In this document: positions 1 through 10,100 of the stretch, one piece after another | Position numbering within the stretch: position 1 is the first letter of the stretch | How the letters are laid out: each line of letters begins with the position of its first letter | Source of the DNA: Stieleria maiorica | GTDB taxonomy: Bacteria > Planctomycetota > Planctomycetia > Pirellulales > Pirellulaceae | Assembly (NCBI RefSeq): GCF_008035925.1 | Contig: NZ_CP036264.1 | Span: forward strand, 6,233,641 to 6,297,640 | Direction: 5' to 3' | DNA length: 64,000 nt | Program-made: the position numbers and the translations under genes | Notes under the pieces: generated by a model | Told to the model about the DNA's origin: nothing | Database searches by the model: none | The model's input: the letters and a program-made list of their open reading frames with translations, nothing else

Positions 1-1
1 T

Positions 2-2335
2 CTGCAGGCGTTCAAGGCGTTGAGCATCGCACCGGCCGGTCGCAACACGCTGCGCAAGACCCCCGTCGACTCGGCCGGATTCCCATTCCTGAACGTCTTG
101 TTCCGACGTGGACTCGTCCCATCGCCGGAGGACAAGATGCTTCAATTGGAAGCCACCCAGTTGATCCAGCGCTGGCACAGCACCCAGCAGGAAAACCCGC
201 TGGACCGTGCCGTGGACGACCCCGATCGCCCACCGGAGGACGTGTCTCAAGACCAAGTGATCGCGTTTCTGGATCAAGTCAGCCAGCACCCCGATGCCTC
301 GGCAGTTTTGAAGGCGCGGGCCAAGGAATACTTGGATGCAGCTGCGGGGAAATCGAGCAAACCGAAACGTTCTTCACCCAAGGCAACACCGGCACCATCG
401 GTTGAAACCACGACACCGAAGAGCGTTTTCCAACCGCCGCCTCCGCCCTTTCGGACGCTGCACGCCTACGCCGTCGATCCCAGCCTGACGACGTCGTTGG
501 AAACGTCCGGTATCAGCGAAGTCACACTCAAGCTGCCCTGGGAAAAACTTCAACCGGGACCGATCGGCGAATACTTGGAAGTGGTCGATGTCGATCCGCC
601 GAGCGGCTGTTTTTACGAACCGGTCGACCTGGATGACCCGGCCTTGCTGGCCCAAGACGGATTGCCGCCGTCGGAAGGATCGCCGCAGTTCCATCAACAA
701 ATGGTGTATTCCGTCTGTAGCCTGACGATCAACAACTTCGAACGGGCGCTCGGACGCAAGTCACTGTGGCGCCCCGGTCCGCCGGCGGAAGGTGCCCATC
801 GGAAAAACGATGCACACTACGTCCCCCGGCTTCGCGTCTACCCGCACGCGTTACGCGAGGCCAACGCCTACTACTCGCCGTCCAAGGTGGCGTTGTTGTT
901 TGGCTATTTCAACGCATCACGCGATCGCCCCGACAACCAATTGCCGGGCGGACGGATCTTTACCTGTCTGTCACACGACATCATCGCTCATGAAACCACG
1001 CATGCGTTGTTGGATGGCATGCACCGTCAGTTTCTGTTGCCCAGCAATCGCGACGTCCATGCCTTTCACGAAGGCTTTGCCGATTGCGTCGCGATGTTGC
1101 AGCATTTCACATTTCCAGAACTGGTCACCCACCAAATCGCCAACACACGTGGGGCGATCGACACCCAGGAAAACTTGTTGGTGCAATTGGCGTCCCAGTT
1201 CGGCCACGCCACCGGTCGACGGATGGCACTGCGCGATGCGATCGGCAAGGTCGACGAACAGGGGCGATGGGAACGACGCGAGCCGGATCCGCAGGAATAC
1301 GAGACCACCGAAGAACCTCACGCGCGCGGGCGGATCCTTGTCTCAGCCGTCTTCGACGCGTTCTTGTCGATCTACAAACGCCGCACCGCCGATTTGCTGC
1401 GTTTGGCCACCGGCGGCACCGGCATCCTCAGCCCCGGTGCCATCCACCCCGATCTGGTCGATCGACTGGCGCGCGAAGTCACACGCTCGGCCCAGCACGT
1501 TTTGACGATGTGCATCCGAGCGCTGGATTACTGCCCGCCGACCGACATCACCTTCGGCGAGTACCTGCGGGCGCTCATCACCGCCGATCATGACCTCGTC
1601 AGCAACGATGACTTGGGGTATCGGGTTTCGTTGATCGAGGCGTTCCGGCGGCGCGGCATCTATCCACGCGATGTTCGCACGCTCAGCGAAGCCAGTTTGC
1701 GCTGGCGGTCTCCGGAATCGGAAGACCCGATGCCGTCCGAAACGCTGTTGCATTACCTGAAGAGCCTTCGTGGTGCGGGGAACGAACATCTGTATGCCGA
1801 TTCGCGAGAAGAGATTTTCAGGCTGCAGCGAAAAATGCGTTATGAGCTTCACACCTGGCTCAGCCGACACCTGAAATCGGAAGACGACAATCATCGTGAC
1901 GCCCGATTCCTTGGCCTCGATCCGCAGAAGTCGTTCGAGGTCCATTCGGCGCGGATCGCCTGTCGGGTTAGCCCCGATGGCGATGTGTTGCCGCAATTGT
2001 TGATGGGACTGTTGCAGACGACCACGCAGCCGGTGGACCCCGGTGACCCCAAGGGGCCGAGAATGTCATTTGAAGGCGGTTGCACCGTCGTCGCCGATCT
2101 CCGTGCCAGCAGCGTGCGTTACTGCATTCGGAAAAACCTGCAAAGTGCTCCACGGTTGGCTCGACAACAGGAGTTCGCACTCGGCGAATTTGATTCCCTG
2201 CAAGCGACCTACCTGGGCGTCCGTTCGCTCAGCGAGATGTCAGCTGATGACGATCCGTCGGTTGCAAATCGAGAGCAGGCGTCCGCACGTGACGATGAAC
2301 CCTTCGCACTCCTTCACCGTGGTCCATCCCTCTAG
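2..2335 (+). CDS. Zinc metallopeptidase (gluzincin type), 5' end beyond window
   Basis: The frame is open to the left edge of the window, so the gene probably starts upstream; internal candidates are TTG at 20 and ATG at 137. The zinc motif HETTH lies at 989-1003, and 20 residues after its last His comes HEGFAD, whose Glu (1070-1072) fits the third zinc ligand of the HExxH...E gluzincins. About 300 residues with a Pro/Lys/Ser-rich linker (near 340-430) precede the catalytic part. A long C-terminal region of no recognised family follows. No signal peptide is visible in what remains. The next gene starts 9 bases after the stop, so the two are almost certainly one operon. The substrate is unknown. 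The peptidase call is firm on the motif but the family is not assigned. Confidence 0.75.
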   Translation: MQAFKALSIAPAGRNTLRKTPVDSAGFPFLNVLFRRGLVPSPEDKMLQLEATQLIQRWHSTQQENPLDRAVDDPDRPPEDVSQDQVIAFLDQVSQHPDASAVLKARAKEYLDAAAGKSSKPKRSSPKATPAPSVETTTPKSVFQPPPPPFRTLHAYAVDPSLTTSLETSGISEVTLKLPWEKLQPGPIGEYLEVVDVDPPSGCFYEPVDLDDPALLAQDGLPPSEGSPQFHQQMVYSVCSLTINNFERALGRKSLWRPGPPAEGAHRKNDAHYVPRLRVYPHALREANAYYSPSKVALLFGYFNASRDRPDNQLPGGRIFTCLSHDIIAHETTHALLDGMHRQFLLPSNRDVHAFHEGFADCVAMLQHFTFPELVTHQIANTRGAIDTQENLLVQLASQFGHATGRRMALRDAIGKVDEQGRWERREPDPQEYETTEEPHARGRILVSAVFDAFLSIYKRRTADLLRLATGGTGILSPGAIHPDLVDRLAREVTRSAQHVLTMCIRALDYCPPTDITFGEYLRALITADHDLVSNDDLGYRVSLIEAFRRRGIYPRDVRTLSEASLRWRSPESEDPMPSETLLHYLKSLRGAGNEHLYADSREEIFRLQRKMRYELHTWLSRHLKSEDDNHRDARFLGLDPQKSFEVHSARIACRVSPDGDVLPQLLMGLLQTTTQPVDPGDPKGPRMSFEGGCTVVADLRASSVRYCIRKNLQSAPRLARQQEFALGEFDSLQATYLGVRSLSEMSADDDPSVANREQASARDDEPFALLHRGPSL

Positions 2336-2344
2336 GCATCTGAA

Positions 2345-3964
2345 ATGGCAAAACGCAAATCAGCCGGCAAGAATGTCAAAACGCGGTCGCAGGCCGGGAC
2401 CAAGGCGGGAGGGACCAAACGCAAGAATACAAAACGCAAAAACGTGGTGCGAAAAGCTGGCAAACGGAAAACGTCCAAACGTAAATCCACGAAGCGAAAG
2501 AAGACTTCGCCGCATGGCGATCTGCCCGCCGTCCGGGTGCGGATGTTCCGCCAGGGGCTCGGGGATTGCTTTCTGGTGACGTTTGACGTCGGCCGCGACG
2601 AGCGTCACATGCTGATCGATTGTGGCACGCTGGGAAACAAGGTTTCCGACGTCAAAACCAACGACATCGTCGAGCACCTGGAATCGAAGATCTTAAACAA
2701 CGGTCGGCTGCACGTCGTGGTTGCGACGCATGAGCATCAAGACCACCTGTCCGCATTCCGGACCAAGGCGATGAAGGCATTGGTCGGCAAAGTCGACCAC
2801 GTCTGGTTGGCCTGGACCGAGAAGCCAGACGATCCAGATGCCCAGACGCTTGCCAAGTACCGAAACGATTTGGGCGAGGCCTTGGCTGAGATCGCCGCTG
2901 CGTCACCCGACTCCGACGTCGGCAAGCAAGTGCACGACTTGATGGGCTTCGCCGGCGAACCGGCTGACGATGATCCGTTGGGCTTTGCCAAGACGGTCAA
3001 CGAGGCGATGGAGTTCGTCCGGAAGGGCCTGGGAGTCGAGCCGACCTACCACGACCAGGGAGATTTGATCGAAGCCGACTGGTTGCCGGGTTTTCGCATT
3101 TATGTGCTCGGACCGCCCCGCGACAAAGAATTGCTGAAGGATCTGGGCAAGCATGGCAGCGACGAACTGTACGGCCTGATGCATGCGGCGAAATTGCACG
3201 CCGCAACCGCGGCACGTCCGCTGTCGGCTGCCGATGAGGAATCGTCGGAGTTGGAACAGCCGTTCGATTCTCGGTTTCGTCTCTGCGATGAACAGCAGAA
3301 ACGTCAGCTGTATCCCGACTACTGCGATGCGAAGCAGCTTTGGCGATCGGTCGACATCGGCTGGATGAACATGGCCACGCATTTTGCGCTCCAGCTGGAT
3401 AGTTTGACCAACAACACCTCGCTGGCGCTTGCGATCGAGCGGATCGCCGACGGAAAGGTGTTGCTGTTTCCCGCCGACGCCCAGCAAGGAAACTGGCTGT
3501 CATGGCACGACCCGGAGCTTTATTGGTCCATTGCCGACGCGAATGGGGAGACGCGCAAAATAACCGCCGCGGACTTGCTGGCACGAACGGTGTTTTACAA
3601 AGTCGGGCACCATGCCAGTCACAACGCCACGGCCCGCGGCCGGGGCTTGGAACTGATGGCCAATGAAGACGAATTGACGGCCTTCATCCCGGTTGATCGT
3701 AAACTGGCACTCGGTCGCAATCCAAAAGGATCCTGGCAAATGCCCGCCCGACCGCTGTACTTGCGGTTGTTACAGAAATGCCAAGGCCGCGTCGTCCGTG
3801 CCGACACGGGGTGGGCGGCGAAAGCCGGACCAACCGACAAAACCGAAAAAGCATTGCGTGACCTGGCCGGCGACACCCAATGGGCCGCCTGGAAACAATC
3901 CCAAACTGCCGCCACACACATCCGTACCGACAACAAACTGTTTGCCGAGTACCTGCTGGAGTAG
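2345..3964 (+). CDS. Metallo-beta-lactamase-fold hydrolase with lysine-rich N-terminal tail
   Basis: Residues 1-58 are almost only Lys, Arg, Thr, Ser and Gly, with repeated KRK motifs, like a histone-type tail. A metallo-beta-lactamase fold follows: a start resembling ComEC-type MBL domains (RMFRQGLGDCFLVTF), the metal motif HEHQDH at residues 129-134, a probable bridging Asp in LLFPADAQ (about 378) and the distal KVGHHASHN (His 422-423). The middle (about 170-330) is an insertion relative to minimal MBL domains. There is no signal peptide, so it is probably cytoplasmic. The tail suggests binding to nucleic acid or another polyanion (inference). It follows the metallopeptidase gene by 9 bases. 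A perfect 12-base palindrome (3972-3983) lies between its stop and the convergent stop of the next gene. A nuclease or phosphodiesterase role is possible but not shown. Confidence 0.8.
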   Translation: MAKRKSAGKNVKTRSQAGTKAGGTKRKNTKRKNVVRKAGKRKTSKRKSTKRKKTSPHGDLPAVRVRMFRQGLGDCFLVTFDVGRDERHMLIDCGTLGNKVSDVKTNDIVEHLESKILNNGRLHVVVATHEHQDHLSAFRTKAMKALVGKVDHVWLAWTEKPDDPDAQTLAKYRNDLGEALAEIAAASPDSDVGKQVHDLMGFAGEPADDDPLGFAKTVNEAMEFVRKGLGVEPTYHDQGDLIEADWLPGFRIYVLGPPRDKELLKDLGKHGSDELYGLMHAAKLHAATAARPLSAADEESSELEQPFDSRFRLCDEQQKRQLYPDYCDAKQLWRSVDIGWMNMATHFALQLDSLTNNTSLALAIERIADGKVLLFPADAQQGNWLSWHDPELYWSIADANGETRKITAADLLARTVFYKVGHHASHNATARGRGLELMANEDELTAFIPVDRKLALGRNPKGSWQMPARPLYLRLLQKCQGRVVRADTGWAAKAGPTDKTEKALRDLAGDTQWAAWKQSQTAATHIRTDNKLFAEYLLE

Positions 3965-3993
3965 TTCACATTCCCGATCGGGAGTTGCTGTGA

Positions 3994-5283
3994 TCAAACC
4001 CGTGCCAACACTTCGCGCAAGGTAGACATGGTTTGCGTTTGAAACTGAACGACGCGACCTTGCGCGGCGATCGCTTTTTGTTTCGCATCTGCAGGATGAC
4101 GTGCCATTTCGAGGATCGCGGGGGCAATTCGTGGCACATCAGCCGGGTCGTCCAGATTGAACAACCAATCGCCCAATCCGATGTCGTCCCACATGTAGCC
4201 CTTGGACGTCTGCTCGGCCCAACGGCAGACGATTGCAGGAACGCCGTGACCGATGCACATGATCGGCGAATGCATCTCGTTGCCGAACAAACCCGCACTG
4301 CGGACGTAAACACTGATCGCTTCACCGGTCAGCCAATAGTTCGGCCGCCAGACCACGCGGTCGCGGACGTCGTCGGGCAAACGATCCAGGATCACCTCTT
4401 TGCCGACCCGCATCTGCGTTTGGTCTTCGGGACACAGCAGCACTTTCAAATCGGTGGTCCTGGCGATTTCGATGATCGCCGCCCGCAATTGGGCGTGATC
4501 GTGCTCTTTCATCTCTTCGTTGCGTGCGTGTTTCACCGGATCAAACGGCCGGTCCTTGATCAACCAGTAGGACGTGTAACGCAGTCTGGGAATGCAGCAC
4601 AAGAACTTGTCGGGTTCCAAGCCGTGTTTTTCCAGAAAGGCATTCGCTTTCTCGTCGTCGCGCAAGTCACACCCGAACGCGCCGTCGGGGCCGAACTGCA
4701 TGATCGGCGCCGTGCAGCCTTTGTCTTTGGCCAGTGCCAGCGAGTGAGAATCGCGGAAAAACACAAACGACGCGCCGCTGAGCACGCGGATCGTTTCGGC
4801 CATCGCCTCGGCGGACGTCGCCTTGGTCGAACTGGACTTTTTCGGCGGCAGCGTGATCCCGTAGATGCCGTAGGGCTTGCCCGTCTGTTCGGCCCAACGC
4901 ACGACATCGCGCTGGGCGACGAGTGACGCACCGGATCCGTGCAGCAGGAAATCGCACTCGTCGAAAGCGACCTTTAATTCATCAGTCCCCTTGGCGATTC
5001 GTAGTTTCGGGAATCGTGTCCGCAGCAACTCCTCGACCCCGTTGTCGACCTTGCTCGGCCACAGCGTGACGTTCACGTCGGGAAGATGGGTTTCCAGGAT
5101 TTGCAGCACGCCGGGCGTGTGGGCGATGTCGCCGATATTGACCGTCTGCCACGACGATCGCAGCAAAATATGCTTGGGTGACGCCGTTTCCCTTCCTGAC
5201 ACGAGCCTACCGGCTGTCCCCGCCGCCAGCATCGCCAGTATTTGTCGTCGGTCAGGTATTCCGGCGTTCTTGAACAACATCAT
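3994..5283 (-). CDS. Polysaccharide pyruvyl transferase-like protein
   Basis: The protein has 429 residues. The N-terminus carries a twin-arginine-like stretch ([16 protein letters not shown]), suggesting Tat export or a membrane anchor. The body fits the polysaccharide pyruvyl transferase family (CsaB/WcaK-like): an early NIGD motif after a short strand, VTLWPS, a [11 protein letters not shown] segment, then a second half with [12 protein letters not shown] and, near the C-terminus, [20 protein letters not shown]. Family members transfer pyruvate to surface polysaccharides, or are uncharacterised relatives. A Tat-like leader is unusual for an enzyme that would need phosphoenolpyruvate, so the true role may differ. 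The gene stands alone and is convergent with the MBL gene. Confidence 0.7.
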   Translation of the reverse strand: MMLFKNAGIPDRRQILAMLAAGTAGRLVSGRETASPKHILLRSSWQTVNIGDIAHTPGVLQILETHLPDVNVTLWPSKVDNGVEELLRTRFPKLRIAKGTDELKVAFDECDFLLHGSGASLVAQRDVVRWAEQTGKPYGIYGITLPPKKSSSTKATSAEAMAETIRVLSGASFVFFRDSHSLALAKDKGCTAPIMQFGPDGAFGCDLRDDEKANAFLEKHGLEPDKFLCCIPRLRYTSYWLIKDRPFDPVKHARNEEMKEHDHAQLRAAIIEIARTTDLKVLLCPEDQTQMRVGKEVILDRLPDDVRDRVVWRPNYWLTGEAISVYVRSAGLFGNEMHSPIMCIGHGVPAIVCRWAEQTSKGYMWDDIGLGDWLFNLDDPADVPRIAPAILEMARHPADAKQKAIAAQGRVVQFQTQTMSTLREVLARV

Positions 5284-5482
5284 GGGGGCCTTTTAAAGGT
5301 GGGTAGGTGACAGATCGTCTAGGTAGCGTTGCGTGAAACATCGGGAAACACTGGAGCTTAAAACGCAGGTGATCTGCAACCTAAACAATCCATCATTCCT
5401 CGGAGATTGCGCTATTTCGCCACAATTGTGCCTGCCGATTCATGGATCAAGGATGTTTCTCTGACAATTAAAGCAAATTACC

Positions 5483-6199
5483 ATGTCACGATCAAAACGA
5501 CGCGTTGGAGCAGAGCAGTTAGCATTGATCGGAGCGATCGGTTTGAACGCTATCGGTTCGGCAACCGCGGCGGATCTTTTTTATAATCGTCAACGCGTCA
5601 ACACGCAGTGCTGCATCCCCGGCCACAACTACCAACATAATTCGTTCCCATTTACCACACCCGACACCCATCGCAATTCAGCGATTGCGGTTGCGGCGAC
5701 GGATCCGACATTGCCCCAGCGTGGCTTTCGTCCATTTCATTTTCGCGAAGGCTCACTGACCGTCGGCCCCCTGACGCTCGATCGTGTCGGTTTGGCACTG
5801 CAGAGAGACGGTCTGCCGTTGCTGGCGACCGGGAGCATTCGCCATAACGGAGGCGATGGTGGTCTGATCGGCAGTAACGTGGTCGTGAAGATGCGAGCCT
5901 TCGTGTCGCACAACGCGATGCTGAATGATCGGAATCTATCGGCAACTTCACCGGCAACTCCACCGGCTGCGGCCGTCGCGACCGCACGGACAGCCAGCCC
6001 GAACGAGGTCACTTCGCTTCCAATCGACGCCGTCATGGTCTGGCAGGGCGAGCACACCTTTTGGCTGTCGCGAAACGGTGAACAAATGGTCGAGCTTCGG
6101 GCGGCTCCCATGAGCGGCGATGCGGTGTTAAAGCTTGCCAATTATTTCGATTTGATTACCCATCTTGAGGTAGAGCTAGGGCACCGCAGAGACCGATAA
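5483..6199 (+). CDS. Secreted protein of unknown function
   Basis: The protein has 238 residues. A basic start (MSRSKRRVG) is followed by a hydrophobic stretch and a likely signal peptidase site near GSATAA-D (about residue 30). The mature part has a Cys pair (QCCIPGHNY), a beta-rich middle, an Ala/Pro/Thr-rich linker near 150-165 and an ending with no recognised domain. The 200 bases upstream hold no other gene. It is the first of several same-strand genes for exported proteins leading to the 1847-residue secretin-like protein, so a role in the same envelope structure is possible. No family was recognised. Confidence 0.6.
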   Translation: MSRSKRRVGAEQLALIGAIGLNAIGSATAADLFYNRQRVNTQCCIPGHNYQHNSFPFTTPDTHRNSAIAVAATDPTLPQRGFRPFHFREGSLTVGPLTLDRVGLALQRDGLPLLATGSIRHNGGDGGLIGSNVVVKMRAFVSHNAMLNDRNLSATSPATPPAAAVATARTASPNEVTSLPIDAVMVWQGEHTFWLSRNGEQMVELRAAPMSGDAVLKLANYFDLITHLEVELGHRRDR

Positions 6200-6297
6200 C
6201 GCGGGTAGTGACGATTCTGTCAACGATCCGCAATCGACCTGACGACACCTTAGCCGCCTTACCGGTCGATTGCTCCTCTTAGCAGGGAAGCAATGCA

Positions 6298-7092
6298 ATG
6301 GCGCGATTGGGACCAACATGGCCATCAAGGTTGGCCGTGGGGTGGCTATGTCTGATGCTATCACCGGTCATCGGTGCCCAAGAAACGACCGATGCCGGGC
6401 TGAATGACTTGGTGATTCTCGATCCCGGCAAGCACGAACGAGGCCTGCCTGCGGTGGTGCTCGAAGCGATCGAGGGCGGTCAACAGATCGACATTCCACC
6501 GAAGGTGCATGTTCATCGTTATTACTACAGCGGTGACAAGGTCTTCCAAGGGCCGATACTTCAGGGCGGACCGACCATGGTCGTTGCCAGTCATCCCAAG
6601 ACTGGCGAGCGGATGTATATCAACGCCGTCCTACCGCCGGGCGCTCCCCGAATCGCGTACACGAAAGCATCGATCACCTATGTGTACACCGACCGCAGGG
6701 TTGAAATCCAGTTTCGAGGATTTCCCCACGACCCCTGCGTCGCCATCGTGAAACACCATTCGGGAAAAGGGATGGTTCGAAGCGTCCGCGACGCTCACGT
6801 GAATCTTCGAGAGCATGTCTCGGAGACGATGCGGAACTCGCCGTTGGTCAATTCGGTCAAAGAAACTGCGTCCGGGGGGGCGGATCTGGTTCAAGGGGCA
6901 AAGACCGCAGTCGGCGAAATCGCGGTGACGGGGGCCGACAGCATCAACACGCTCTCCAGCTTGATCCCCGGGTTCACCTACCTGAAAAGCCTGGGTGAAC
7001 AGCGCCCCCAACAGGAATACGAAAGCGCGATCGAGCGTGCGGCGACCAAAGCGGAACGCCAGGAAATTCCGTTTGTGAGAACGAACCGATAG
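6298..7092 (+). CDS. Secreted protein of unknown function
   Basis: The protein has 264 residues, with a signal peptide (hydrophobic about 10-25, cleavage near VIGAQ-E). The start at 6298 follows an AGGGAAG ribosome site; an alternative ATG five bases upstream is out of frame. The first half is beta-rich, with HRYYYSGDKVFQGPILQGG. The second half is predicted helical (about 160-260) with SVKETASGGADLVQGAKTAV, a pattern seen in amphipathic or coiled segments. It lies 67 bases before the secretin-like gene and is probably co-transcribed with it. No domain was recognised, so an accessory or pilotin-like role is only a guess from position. Confidence 0.6.
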   Translation: MARLGPTWPSRLAVGWLCLMLSPVIGAQETTDAGLNDLVILDPGKHERGLPAVVLEAIEGGQQIDIPPKVHVHRYYYSGDKVFQGPILQGGPTMVVASHPKTGERMYINAVLPPGAPRIAYTKASITYVYTDRRVEIQFRGFPHDPCVAIVKHHSGKGMVRSVRDAHVNLREHVSETMRNSPLVNSVKETASGGADLVQGAKTAVGEIAVTGADSINTLSSLIPGFTYLKSLGEQRPQQEYESAIERAATKAERQEIPFVRTNR

Positions 7093-7159
7093 CTGCTTTC
7101 GATCCACCCAAAATCCCCACAACGAATTTCGCATCCAATATCCTTGGACCGAACAACCG

Positions 7160-10100
7160 ATGAAAGCCAAACTGCCCCAACTGACTTTGGCAGGCCTACT
7201 CCTGATCCCCGTCCTGTTCCTGGTCGGTTATTCGATCGCCGAGGAGACGACGGCTCCGGGGGAACTTCGCGTCATCGCGTTCCTGCCGGATGGGAAGACG
7301 CCACTGAGCTTCACCAATGGTCAAGTCAAGGTTGCAAAACCGACAGTACCCGCGGTCCAAATTGAGTTCGGTGGAACCGACAATCAAACGGGACAGCTTG
7401 AGATCAAAATCGGAAACCAGCCTGCTGTCAAGAAGCAAGCTGACCTTGACGACGAACACAGGACCATCGTCTCTCTCGCAGACTTGGACGGTGTCGAACT
7501 GGTCGAAGGTCACTATTCGATTGTATTCACTTATCATCCGACCGGCGGAAATCCATCGCTTCCTATGGCGATCAATGTCGTAGTTGACACCATCGGTCCC
7601 GTGCTTCGAACCGTTCAATCGATCGAGTTCGGCCAGAAGTTGGAGCTCAACTTTGCGGATTCGGATTTGGATCTCAATACGGTCACGTCCGGCCGATTAC
7701 TCGTGCGACAAAAACTCGCCGGTCAGAATCCTCTTAGCAACCCGATCGGCTTTACCGCGAAGGAACGGCATGATCATAAGTTGCTTTTGAAGTTCGATCC
7801 TCCCCTCGCTCAAGGCGAATACCAAGTTTCATTTGCAGAAGATGACTCATCACACATCCGCGATTCCGTTAAGAACCCCATCGTCGACCCAGAGGCCAAG
7901 GCGACGTTCATCGTGTCCTACCCGCTCGCCGATACGCCGGTGATCACCGTTGTCGAAAGTGCCGAAACAAGGTCGCGCGCCGACCGGACCGGTTTGTGGG
8001 TCACGCGATCAGATGACGTCCGCGTGTCGCTTCCAAAAACTCCGTTGATTCCCGGTGGAAAGATGGCGGCCCGAGTGAATGGACAAACACAGTCTCCTAA
8101 AGACATTGCATCGTTCTTGGACGTTGGGTTGACGCGAGAAGGTGACAACACCGTGCAAGTTGTCTTCTTCGACGGTAGCGGCAATCGTGTCGGGCAATCC
8201 AATCAGGTCACGATCCAGAAAGATTCTGTCGGGCCCCGGTTGTTGCATGCCGAGGTCATCGATGTTCCTGATCGCACAGGCACGAAGAGGGTCCTGGTGG
8301 CGACGTTCGACAGCAATGATTTGACGTTGCCGGGGGTTGTGACCGCGCGGCCGATGCAAATCCGATCGAGAGGCTCTGCCAATACGTTTGGAACATCCAT
8401 CACCGTGGACGCTCCGGTGCCCGACGGAAACAACAAGCTCCGACTAGAGATCGATCAGTTGCTCCCCGGGGAATACCAGTTGGTGGTGCTTGGAAGCGGA
8501 CAGACCATTACCGACAGCGCCGGAAACCCTGCCGGAAACGGTCAAAACCAGGTCATCCACTTCACCATTGCGGCCGAACGAAATTTCGGCCAACACGTGG
8601 AGTTTCCGCCCTATGCCCCGCCGAAGAAGCAAGCGATTCCCGACGAAGGGTTCAACCCGGGCGATTACGTCGAAACCCGTGTCGCCCGACTGTTTTACTA
8701 TCGCGACGCACATCGTGTCGCACAGATCATCAATCGCAATATCCGTTCTTTCAATCAAGCCGCGGTGACGCAGGCCGAACGACGCGCCGAAAGTGCGCGA
8801 GAGGATGCGAACGAGGCGACCGACCGACGACGACAGAAGGAACGTGAAGCGTCGGAGGCTGCCGATCAAGCTCGCGCGGCCGAGCAAAAACTCGCCCAGG
8901 CACAACAGGTCGTTGCCGACAACCAACAACTCACCAATTCCATCACCGCTGACAAGGCTCAACGGGCAAGTCTGCAAACTCAACTCGATGCGTTGCCCGC
9001 GGACTCAAGCGACCCCGCGGTCGTGGCACAGCGAACAGTGCTGATCAATCAGATCGCTATCCTCGATAACCGAGTGGTGCAAAACCAAGCATCGCTGGAC
9101 CAGATCGGCGACGTCTCGGAAATCGCCGGTCGCATTCCCGCGATGCAGCAGTCCGTCGCAAATCTCAGAGAACGCGAATTGAGTCTTCGCAGCGAATGGA
9201 ATCAGGCCCAAGCAGAGGAAGAACGCGCCAAGCAAAAACAATTTCGCAACGAGGTGACTGCAGCGGAAACCGACCCAGACACGTATGTCGCCGGCGATAT
9301 GCACTCGGTCGATCCGGTTACCCAATGCTCGATCAGCGTTATTGGCGAGGGGTTGATCCAGATCCGCGGGCCGATCAAGGGGATCAACAAGATCCGCACG
9401 ATGATCAACCAAATCGATTCGCCGGTCGGTCAAATCAAGATCGGCGTGTTCACCGTTCAGGTCAACGGGGAAGACGGTGCTAAGATGGAAAAGGTCGTCG
9501 GCGACGTGGAAAGCCACGTCGACCTGTCGCGATTCCTGGTCAACCAGTCGCTGAATCTGTTGCGGAAAGCGATTCAAAGCGAGGCCGCGATGTTGGCCGA
9601 ACAATGTCAACACGATGGGCATTACCAAGTCGATCGCGACCGACGCTACCTGTACTCGTTCTTCGGCCGTGATTTCATCGACGAACTCTATGAAATGAAC
9701 TCGGAGTTTCTGTTCACCGAGAACAAGGTGCTGTCCTTGCACGCGATGGACACCATCAGCCTCAATCGGGCCCTGTTCATCTTGGCCCTGGCCAAAAACG
9801 ACGTCCGCGAGCGGATCGTCGCTCAGTTCTTGGAATCCGCCAAATCGGAACTGCCCGACGCCGAATATGATTTCCGCCGCTCGAGCGAGCTGCGGCCCCA
9901 CAAGTCGCAGAAACATTTCCCGTTTTGGAACCGCTCACGGCTGCCGATCGCCAATCACTACAAAAAAGAAGCGGAGATCTACGAAGCGGTTCACCGCAAC
10001 GCGCTCCAGCGGTATCACTTCCGCAACGTCAACGCGTTCTTTGACACCGGCTTCACCAGCCCCGACACGATGAACCCGATGCAACGCGAGTTCATCCGTT

